Of a stretch of DNA of 64,000 bases, positions 42,158 to 48,860 are shown piece by piece. How positions within the stretch are numbered: position 1 is the stretch's first letter; the number at the start of each line of letters is the position of its first letter. The translations under genes were made by a program, and so were the position numbers. Source of the DNA: Streptomyces graminofaciens (lineage in GTDB: Bacteria; Actinomycetota; Actinomycetes; Streptomycetales; Streptomycetaceae). The DNA is taken from positions 6,850,001 through 6,914,000 of the forward strand of contig NZ_AP018448.1 of NCBI RefSeq assembly GCF_030294945.1, in the 5' to 3' direction. The notes under the pieces were generated by a model. That model made no database searches. It had not been told where the DNA came from and saw only the letters and a program-made list of their open reading frames with translations.

Positions 42158-43942
42158 TCAGAGAGCGCGCTTCGGTCCGGCGAGTCCACCGGGCGGGCCG
42201 ACAGGCAACGTCCCCGCCGGGGCGGCGGGCAGCCTGCCCTGCGCTAGGCGAGCAGGAGAAGCGCCGTGTTCGGACTCGGGTGCCGCCTCGACGAGGTCTG
42301 GGCAGTTGCGGGCCCAGGCGTCCAGGAAGCGGTTGCGCATGTACGCCTTGGCCTGCCTGCCCTTGTCGAACCGGTAGTTGGCCGGGCTGATGTTGAAGTC
42401 CCGCAGCAGATTGCTCAGGTGGTAGGCGTTCAGCCCTTTGGTGCCGTGCTCCGCCCACGGGGCCTCGGCATCCTGGAGCAGCGCGGCGACCAGATCCTGG
42501 GTGGACAGGGCCTCGGGGTGGTCCGCCTGCGCGAAGATGCGGTGGATGTCGCGCAGCAGCCGTGTCTTCAAGCTGCTCTGCTCGTCCTGGACCGCCTCGT
42601 GGCGGGTCATGGCCAGGCAGGCGGCACGAGCCTGGGCGGGCCAGTGGCCGCCGGCCAGGTCGGCGATGATGACCAGCGGCTCCCAGGTGTCCGCCGCTCG
42701 GTCCTCCACCGGCATCTGCGGCACCATGCGGGCAGCCTGCCCGCGCAGCGGACCAAGCCATGCGGTCAGCCGGTCACGTAGCGCGTTGAGTTCTGGCACC
42801 GAATACCGGGAGCGGAAAGGGGTGACCCTTTCGCCCGGCTTGCGCTTCTGCATCCGCAGAACGACCGCCCGGTCCATGACTGTGTCCGGCAGGTCGCCGA
42901 TCCCCGCGATGGCGGCCATGGCGAAGGTGGGGAACGGGGTCGGTTTGTGATCCGGACCGGAGATCCGCCAGGCGGGCCGGTTGCGCTGGTGCCCGGCATT
43001 CAGCAGGCCGCGCAGGATCTCACTGTCACCGCTCGCCTTGGGGCCGAAGATGGTGTCCGCCTCGTCCACCAGCAGGGTGGGCGGGTTCTTGCCGATGACC
43101 CGGAAGATGACCGCCGGGGAGGTGTTCACCGTCATCATCGGCTGGTGCACGGTCTCGTGGAGCACGTCCAGAACCCGGGACTTGCCGCAGCCCTTCGTCG
43201 GGCTCACCACCGCCAGACGCGGCGCATGCTGCAAAGCCGTCTGGATGTGCGTGGCCGCCACCCACAGGGTGACCGCGGTCAGCGCCCCCTCGCTGGGCAG
43301 CACCACGTACCGGCCGATCGCCGTTCGTAGCTCGTCCAGCAGCACGGCTCCCTCGACGGCCACCTGGCCGCCTGCATCAGCACGGTCACCGGTCCCCGAC
43401 CCGTCGTCGGGGACCGTGGTCCCCGAAGTGCCCTGGGGGCCGTCCCCACGGCGATCCCCTTTCGTGGTCTGAGCGACCAGAACTCGGGGACCGGATCCGG
43501 GGGTCGGCTGACCGGAAGTCCCCACCAGGTCCCCGGCTTCCGGTCCGTCTGTGCCAGCATGGCCTGCACTGCCGGGTCCGGTCCGCAGGGCGTTGACCTG
43601 CGGATCCTCTGCCAGGGCAGGGGGGATCGTCGAGCGTGCGGTCCCTATCTGTTCCGGGGACCGGTCCCCGCCGTCCATTGCTTTGATGCCATGCGTGGTC
43701 CCCAGGCCCGATAGGGGATCACCGTTACTCGCTGAGCCAGGCAGCGGATCAACTGCGGTGGCCCGCTCCCCGGGGCCGGAGCCGTGGGGACCGACTGGCT
43801 CAGCAATGCGGTCCCCGCCCTGGGGACGTGCGGGGTCTCCGTCGGGATTCGATCCGAGCGACAGCATCGTCTGGCCGGGAATGGCGACCGGCGGCCAGAT
43901 GGCCTTCGTTGTGTTCTGCGGGTTGGGGAAGGTGTCTTCCAT
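42158..43942 (-). CDS. DUF3631-domain P-loop ATPase (element replication/maintenance)
   Basis: A 594-residue protein. After a low-complexity N-terminal 190 residues, the ATPase core has Walker A SPTKGCGKSR (about 250-259), Walker B TLLVDEADTIFG and downstream sensor regions, then a DUF3631 C-terminal part (HLSNLLRDFNISPANYRF). DUF3631 ATPases are typical of Streptomyces integrative elements and plasmids and are thought to be helicase-like replication proteins. ATG 43942 has AGGAG five bases upstream. Its 5' coding region is saturated with GGTCCCC motifs, annotated separately. Confidence 0.82.
   Translation of the reverse strand: MEDTFPNPQNTTKAIWPPVAIPGQTMLSLGSNPDGDPARPQGGDRIAEPVGPHGSGPGERATAVDPLPGSASNGDPLSGLGTTHGIKAMDGGDRSPEQIGTARSTIPPALAEDPQVNALRTGPGSAGHAGTDGPEAGDLVGTSGQPTPGSGPRVLVAQTTKGDRRGDGPQGTSGTTVPDDGSGTGDRADAGGQVAVEGAVLLDELRTAIGRYVVLPSEGALTAVTLWVAATHIQTALQHAPRLAVVSPTKGCGKSRVLDVLHETVHQPMMTVNTSPAVIFRVIGKNPPTLLVDEADTIFGPKASGDSEILRGLLNAGHQRNRPAWRISGPDHKPTPFPTFAMAAIAGIGDLPDTVMDRAVVLRMQKRKPGERVTPFRSRYSVPELNALRDRLTAWLGPLRGQAARMVPQMPVEDRAADTWEPLVIIADLAGGHWPAQARAACLAMTRHEAVQDEQSSLKTRLLRDIHRIFAQADHPEALSTQDLVAALLQDAEAPWAEHGTKGLNAYHLSNLLRDFNISPANYRFDKGRQAKAYMRNRFLDAWARNCPDLVEAAPESEHGASPARLAQGRLPAAPAGTLPVGPPGGLAGPKRAL
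43391..43816. repeat. Cluster of GGTCCCC/GGGGACC motifs (iteron-like)
   Basis: Ten perfect 7-mers in 426 bp, in both orientations: 43391, 43409, 43418, 43486, 43528, 43656, 43663, 43697, 43786 and 43810, plus near-matches such as CGTCCCC. They lie inside the non-conserved N-terminal coding part of the DUF3631 gene. Such density suggests binding sites for an initiator, with the protein sequence there being a passenger (inference). Confidence 0.7.
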
Positions 43943-44007
43943 AGTGCTCCTGGGGTGCGCGCAGGCAGGGGCCCGCTACGCGGGGTGGATTCGTGCGGAA
44001 ACGCCAC

Positions 44008-44898
44008 TCAGGCGGCGAGGCTCAGCGCAGCGCTGGACACCCAGGGGCTGAGCACTTTCACAACGGGCTTGTGGTAGCAGACCCGGCGGCCATTTTGGGT
44101 CGGGAACTCGACCGTTTGGATCGCGAGTTCGCAAAGCGCAGCGTCCCCCACCGCGGCCAGTTGAGTGCGTGTCCGTTGCACCCCCTCGGCGAAGCGCCAG
44201 GAGGAGGACCTGAAGCGGAACGAGTCGATGTCAGGGCATTCAGCCAGGCGGAACAGAAGTGTCGTGATCGGCTGCGGCCCTTGGCCGGCCCTGGCCCGCG
44301 CCCTGCGCTCGGCCATGGTGTTCGGGCACCCGCAAGGGTGACCTGCATCAGCTTCCCGGGACAGGAACGCACGCCCGTCGCAGTGGTGCGCCAGGCCACG
44401 GGAGTCCCACAGCTTCATCTGCCCCGTCAGCCTGCCAGGATTCTCGACGACGACTCGGAGACTGGCCTTCTCGGCTACGACTTCGAACAGCTCCGAGCCG
44501 TTGGCCAATCGCCGCTGCGGCTCGGCTCCGAGCGCGCTCGCGATGCTCTCCGCCACATGGGGCGACACCGTGAGCAGGCGCCAGACCGGGCGGGTGAGCA
44601 GCTTGCCGTCGACGACGCGGCCGAAGTCGCAGTCACCAGCGACTGGTTCGGATGCCCTGGACAGCGAGCACGTGTGAGGGGTGCCGAGTCGCTGACGGTG
44701 AGTGGTGCACGGTCGGGTGCAGCCATGCGTCGCGGCGGTGCGATGCCGTCGGCGATGGCCAGAACATTCACCGTCGGTCGGCGAAGCGGTGGCCGGGCTG
44801 GGCGCGGGGTTGTGCAAGAGACGGCTCCTGACGGTTGGGAGACGCAGGGGCGCCAGAGCAGCGACGCGGCTGCCCGGAGCCCCCGAGGACACCGTCAA
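44008..44898 (-). CDS. Gp3-like recombination directionality factor (start uncertain)
   Basis: The region from about codon 90 to the end follows the pattern of phiC31 Gp3-type directionality factors: FGRVVDGKLLTRPVWRLLTVSP, SELFEVVAEKASLRVVV, MKLWDSRGLAHHCDGRAF, a Cys pair in HPCGCPNT, and a closing GPQPITTLLFRLAECPDIDSFRFRSSSWRFAEGVQ. Such proteins turn the serine integrase toward excision. It lies immediately downstream of int on the same strand. The frame starts at TTG 44898 or GTG 44892, but the first 90 residues look non-coding and there is no in-frame ATG nearer the domain. A frame starting ATG 44771 (MNVLAIADGIAPP) is in another phase, so a frameshift is possible. Confidence 0.68.
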   Translation of the reverse strand: MTVSSGAPGSRVAALAPLRLPTVRSRLLHNPAPSPATASPTDGECSGHRRRHRTAATHGCTRPCTTHRQRLGTPHTCSLSRASEPVAGDCDFGRVVDGKLLTRPVWRLLTVSPHVAESIASALGAEPQRRLANGSELFEVVAEKASLRVVVENPGRLTGQMKLWDSRGLAHHCDGRAFLSREADAGHPCGCPNTMAERRARARAGQGPQPITTLLFRLAECPDIDSFRFRSSSWRFAEGVQRTRTQLAAVGDAALCELAIQTVEFPTQNGRRVCYHKPVVKVLSPWVSSAALSLAA

Positions 44899-44909
44899 TG
44901 CTCCGGAGA

Positions 44910-44934
44910 ATCGCCGGTTTCTCTAACCGGCGAT
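44910..44934 (-). terminator. Terminator after the integrase gene
   Basis: ATCGCCGGTT / AACCGGCGAT, a perfect 10-bp stem with a 5-nt loop, in the 77-bp gap between the integrase stop and the directionality-factor frame. It would separate their transcription. Confidence 0.7.
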
Positions 44935-44975
44935 GTGGGTGTACTCTCCCTCGCTCGTCTCGGTTCAGCGGCAGG

Positions 44976-46757
44976 TCAGACCGCTTCTGCTAGCACCTCC
45001 TGCTGCCTCGATTCGCCAGTCTCTGCGTCATCGCCCTCGGCCTGTTCCGGTCGTACGAACTCGACCGTCGCCCGCTTCTCGACGGGCGTCGACCTTCCCG
45101 CACCGAACGCCTTGGTGACCGTGACCCGGCGCACGAACAACTTGACGAACTCCCGGCGCTCCTGCGTCGTCGCAGCCTCCCACCATGAGCCCTCGCCCAC
45201 AGGATCGACGTCCCCCGCACCCAAGGGCAGCCACAGGTGGATCGGGAGCGTCGGCGTCGCCGCCTCTTCCAACTCGGTGAGACGGGCCTCCGCCCGCTCC
45301 ATACGGCCGAGGAGCCGTTCCCTGCGCTCCCGGAACCGGCGTCGTCCGACGGGGTCGTCGTAGTCGCCGGCCTCTTCCCTGTCGTACAGCTCCTCCAGCG
45401 CGTGCTTGGCATCGGCGCGTTCGGTGACGAGACTGCGGCGTTCGCCCACGATCTCCGGCTGTTCTGTCTGCGCCGCGTACCGACGGGCGGCCTCGGCGAG
45501 GATGACTGCCGTCTCGGGGTCGTCCTCGGCCGTCTGGATGAGGGCGAAGATCCGCCGGGCGACGTACAGGTCCAGGGTCTGCATGCTGATCGTGCACTCG
45601 CCCTCGTGCTGGCCCGGCAGCGCTTTCCGACGGCGGCAGCGGTACGCGGCCTTGTAGGGAGTGGTCGCACGGTGCGACGTCATCACCGCACCGCAGTCGC
45701 AGAAGAGGACGTCCATGGCGGAGAGGACGGCGTGTCCGCGCGACAGGCCCTTGCCCTGGCCCCTGCCGTCGAGCCACTTCTGCAGTTCGTGCCAGTCGTC
45801 CGGCGGGATGATCGGCGGGTACGCCTGGACCGGCTTCATGGTCTCGGGGTCGCGCTCGATGCGGTAGCTCTCGATTTTGCTGGTCAGCTTCCCGTCGTCT
45901 TCCCGGCGCTTGTACACCGGGGTCGCCGCGTAGCCCGCGATGCGTGGGTCCCGGAGGATGCGCATGGCGGTCTTCGGATCCCAGACGCTGTCCTTCGTCT
46001 TCTTGCCGACCCGCTGCCCCTTCGTCGGGACTCCGTCGGCGGTCATCTGGGCGCAGATGCCGGTGAGAGAGCCCGGGTGCCGGCGCCCACCTCCCGGCTG
46101 GTACGGCATGTCCTTGTGCTCCTTGATCCGCGCCCACATGTCCCGAATCACCGGCACCTCGTCGGGATCGTGCTCTAGGACATGGATCACGACGGGCCTG
46201 CCGTCGGCCGTCGTTCGCGTCGCGGGGACCATGCGGAAGCCGTACGGCGGCTTGCCGCCCACATAGCCGCCGAGTTCGCGGGCCGTCTTCTTCGCGCCCC
46301 GCACCGCGTCGCTCTTGTTCTTGCTCTCGCTGTGAGCCGCGTCGAGCCGCAGGATCAGATGGATCAGGTCCATCAGGTTGCCCTTGCGGAACTCGCCCTC
46401 GGTGAGGCTGACGATCGTCACGCCGAGGTTGAGCAGCTCCGTGACGATGGGGATGGCGTCCAGCGGATCCATCCGTGACAGGCGGCTGATGTAGTAGACG
46501 ATGATCAGGTTGATCCGGCCCTCGTGGCAGTCCTTGAGTAGCCGTTCGAAGTCCGGGCGGCCGTCGCCCGTGAACGCGGATATCCCGAGGTCCTCGTACT
46601 CGGTGATGCTGACGGCCCCGCGCCGCTTCGCCTCGGCCACACCCGCAGCGCGCTGCGTGACCGTGCTGACCTCGGACTTGTTGGCCCGCCCCACGGACTG
46701 ACGCCCATAGACCCCTGCATGGATGTCCATGCCGGTCACCACCCCTGGTCTGATCAT
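44976..46757 (-). CDS. int: phiC31-family large serine integrase
   Basis: A 593-residue large serine recombinase. The N-terminal catalytic domain has the nucleophile Ser21 in VYGRQS. A recombinase domain has the phiC31-like runs VPTKGQRVGKKTKDSVWDP, MRILRDPRIAG, and LDGRGQGKGLSRGHAVLSAMD. A zinc ribbon follows with Cys pairs in FCDCGAVM and the GQHEGEC region, then a coiled-coil region and a basic tail. Many of these blocks are as I remember them in phiC31 integrase. ATG 46757 is kept because the GVVTG leader before MDIHAG is also present in long-form phiC31 integrase; ATG 46730 has a better ribosome site. The start is only 46 bp from the right attachment core. Confidence 0.93.
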   Translation of the reverse strand: MIRPGVVTGMDIHAGVYGRQSVGRANKSEVSTVTQRAAGVAEAKRRGAVSITEYEDLGISAFTGDGRPDFERLLKDCHEGRINLIIVYYISRLSRMDPLDAIPIVTELLNLGVTIVSLTEGEFRKGNLMDLIHLILRLDAAHSESKNKSDAVRGAKKTARELGGYVGGKPPYGFRMVPATRTTADGRPVVIHVLEHDPDEVPVIRDMWARIKEHKDMPYQPGGGRRHPGSLTGICAQMTADGVPTKGQRVGKKTKDSVWDPKTAMRILRDPRIAGYAATPVYKRREDDGKLTSKIESYRIERDPETMKPVQAYPPIIPPDDWHELQKWLDGRGQGKGLSRGHAVLSAMDVLFCDCGAVMTSHRATTPYKAAYRCRRRKALPGQHEGECTISMQTLDLYVARRIFALIQTAEDDPETAVILAEAARRYAAQTEQPEIVGERRSLVTERADAKHALEELYDREEAGDYDDPVGRRRFRERRERLLGRMERAEARLTELEEAATPTLPIHLWLPLGAGDVDPVGEGSWWEAATTQERREFVKLFVRRVTVTKAFGAGRSTPVEKRATVEFVRPEQAEGDDAETGESRQQEVLAEAV

Positions 46758-46780
46758 GAGGGGACTCTAGCTGATTTTTT

Positions 46781-46830
46781 AGCCCCCTAACTGGTTTCAC
46801 CCAAGGGGACCCCGTGGCACCCCCACCGCG
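46781..46830. other. Right attachment junction (element-host hybrid site)
   Basis: Element arm CCCCCTAACTGG (46783-46794), then eight bases, then core AAGG (46803-46806) and host pirin sequence GGACCCCGTGGCAC. The arm is inverted relative to CAGTTGGGGG at the left junction, each about 8-9 bp from the core, so the closed element would have a near-symmetrical attP as phiC31 does. Confidence 0.88.
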
Positions 46831-47552
46831 GCTTCGAGACCGTCACGTACATCATCGACGGGATCTTCGACCACCAGGACAGCCAGGGCGGTGGCGGCAC
46901 CATCACCAACGGCGACACCCAGTGGATGACGGCCGGATCGGGCCTCCTCCACATCGAGGCGCCGCCGGAGTCGCTCGTCATGTCCGGCGGTCTCTTCCAC
47001 GGCATCCAGCTGTGGGTGAACCTCCCGGCCAGGGACAAGATGATGGCCCCGAGATACCAGGACATCCGCGGCGGTCAGGTCCAGCTGCTCACCACCGCCG
47101 ACGGCGGCGCGCTGCTCCGCGTCATCGCCGGTGAGCTGGACGGCCACCAGGGCCCGGGCATCACCCACACCCCGATCACCCTGCTCCACGCGACCGTGGC
47201 GCCGGGCGCGGAGATCACGCTCCCGTGGCGCGAGGACTTCAACGCCCTCGCCTACGTCCTCGCCGGGCGCGGCAGCGTCGGTGCGGACCGGCGTCCGGTC
47301 CACCTCGGCCAGACGGCCGTCTTCGGCGGGGGTTCGTCGATCACGGTCCGCGCGGACGAGCAGCAGGACTCGAACGCGCCCGATCTGGAGATCCTCCTCC
47401 TGGGCGGGCAGCCGATCCGTGAGCCCATGGCCCACTACGGCCCGTTCGTGATGAACACCCGCGACGAGCTCCAGCAGGCGGTCGAGGACTTCCAGAAGGG
47501 CCGTCTGGGCACGATCCCGGCGGTGCACGGGATGACCGAGGGCGGCCTCTGA
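46803..47552 (+). pseudogene. 3' fragment of the host pirin gene
   Basis: Codons 75-323 of the host pirin (KGTPWHPHRGFETV to GTIPAVHGMTEGGL), in frame from the core to TGA 47550-47552 but without its start. It is the continuation of the 5' fragment 16.2 kb to the left. An internal ATG at 46926 could give a 208-residue piece, but lacking the first cupin half it is unlikely to work. Its sequence matches the 3' part of the element-borne copy well. Confidence 0.92.
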
Positions 47553-47759
47553 CAGCCCGACGGTGAGTGGCCGGATCCGATAGGGCACGGCGAGGCCCGA
47601 AGCCGCAACTCGTTCCGCGGCTTCGGGCCCGTCCTGCGCGGGCACGGCTGTCGACGGTTCGTGCGACATCGCCGGCCAGGACGTCCACCCGATGGTCCCG
47701 TCACCCACCCGGTCCGCCCTCGCACGGCACCCCCGGCCAGTTCATGATCCGCTGGAACC

Positions 47760-48860
47760 GTGCAGCTGCTCCCCGTCCCCATGCGCAGGCTGGCCGCCTG
47801 GTGTGCCGTGATCCTGCTGGTCGCGGGGGTCGGCTATGTCGGGGTCCGGCTGTGCGTGGAGTTCCGTACGGCGGTCACGCCCGTGCTGCTCGCGTTGCTG
47901 GGGACGGCCCTGCTCGGGCCCCTGCACCGGTGGCTGGTCAAGGTGCATGTGCATCGGTCGCTCGCCGCCGGGCTCACCTGTGTCGCGGTCGTGGCGGTCG
48001 TCGGCGGGGCCGTGTACATCGTGGTCGCCGCGCTCATCGAGACCGGGGACCAGATCATCTCCTCCCTCAGGGACGCGGCCGAGGACCTCGGCAAGAACTT
48101 CGGGGCCGCGGGCACCTCCCTCGACGACCTCGCCGCCAACGCCAAGGAACTGCTCGCCAAGTTCGGCGGGACCGCGGCCTCCAACGTCATCAGCGGGGTG
48201 AGCGTGGTCGGTGAGGCGCTCGCCATGGCCGTGCTCGCGCTGCTGCTCGTCTTCTTCTTCCTCCGCGACTCCCACCGGGCCGCGGCCGCCCTGCGGGGGC
48301 TGTCCCCGCGCTCCTGTGCCGATGTCGTCGAGGCGATCGCCCGGCGGGCGTACGAGGGCGTCGAGGGGTTCATGCGGGGGACCACGCTCGTCGCGCTCAT
48401 CGACGCCGTCTGCATCACCGTCGGGCTGCTGATCCTGGACGTTCCGGGGGCCGTCGGGCTCGGCGCGCTGGTCTTCGTCGGGGCGTACATCCCGTATCTC
48501 GGGGCGATCGTGTCGGGGGCCGTCGCCGTGCTGGTCGCCCTCGCCGACCGGGGGGCCGTGATCGCGTTGTGGGTGTTCGGGATCGTGCTGGCCGTGCAAC
48601 TGTTGGAGGGGCACGTACTGAACCCGATGATCCAGAGCCGGACGGTGCAGATGCATCCGGCGGCGGTGATGGTGGCGATCACCGCGGGGGCGTCCGTCGC
48701 CGGGGTCCTCGGCATGCTCCTCGCCGTACCGCTGACCGCGGCCGTCCTCGGGGTCTTCCACGAACTCCAGGCCCGGTACGGGAGCGAGGACCCGCCCGGC
48801 TACACCACCGGCGATCCGGGCCGCACCACCGACGACCCGTCCGGCGGAGCCGTCTCGTAG
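47760..48860 (+). CDS. AI-2E family transporter (PerM-like permease)
   Basis: A 366-residue membrane protein with about eight TM helices and the family-typical order: N-terminal TM pairs, a cytoplasmic or periplasmic segment (SSLRDAAEDLGKNFG), LLVFFFLRDSHRAAAAL, then FVGAYIPYLGAIVSGAVAVLVAL and LEGHVLNPMIQSRTVQMHPAAVM. Family members export autoinducer-2 or act as Na+/H+ antiporters; the substrate here is unknown. The start is GTG 47760 or ATG 47781. The last 61 bp overlap the end of the convergent phosphatase gene. Confidence 0.87.
   Translation: MQLLPVPMRRLAAWCAVILLVAGVGYVGVRLCVEFRTAVTPVLLALLGTALLGPLHRWLVKVHVHRSLAAGLTCVAVVAVVGGAVYIVVAALIETGDQIISSLRDAAEDLGKNFGAAGTSLDDLAANAKELLAKFGGTAASNVISGVSVVGEALAMAVLALLLVFFFLRDSHRAAAALRGLSPRSCADVVEAIARRAYEGVEGFMRGTTLVALIDAVCITVGLLILDVPGAVGLGALVFVGAYIPYLGAIVSGAVAVLVALADRGAVIALWVFGIVLAVQLLEGHVLNPMIQSRTVQMHPAAVMVAITAGASVAGVLGMLLAVPLTAAVLGVFHELQARYGSEDPPGYTTGDPGRTTDDPSGGAVS

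Larger units (their letters stand above)
30576..46806. mobile_element. phiC31-type integrative and mobilizable element in pirin (about 16.2 kb)
   Basis: The boundaries are set by the split pirin gene: host homology ends and resumes at the shared AAGG core (30576-30579 and 46803-46806). The contents fit an IME: a phiC31-family serine integrase at the right end, a Gp3-like directionality factor, a DUF3631 ATPase, MobC and relaxase with a candidate oriT, and cargo on the left (pirin copy, ECF sigma pair, secreted protein, ASCH/class I synthetase/HATPase/HTH-TPR/methyltransferase set). No TraB, VirB4 or phage capsid, tail or terminase genes were recognised, so transfer would need a helper. Several cargo stretches (33600-34800) have visibly lower GC than the flanking chromosome. 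Confidence 0.92.

Noticed and set aside
44475..44771. Alternative frame MNVLAIADG... as a separate gene
   Set aside because: Only the first 40 residues look plausible and it ends without a domain; kept only as a possible frameshifted start of the directionality factor.
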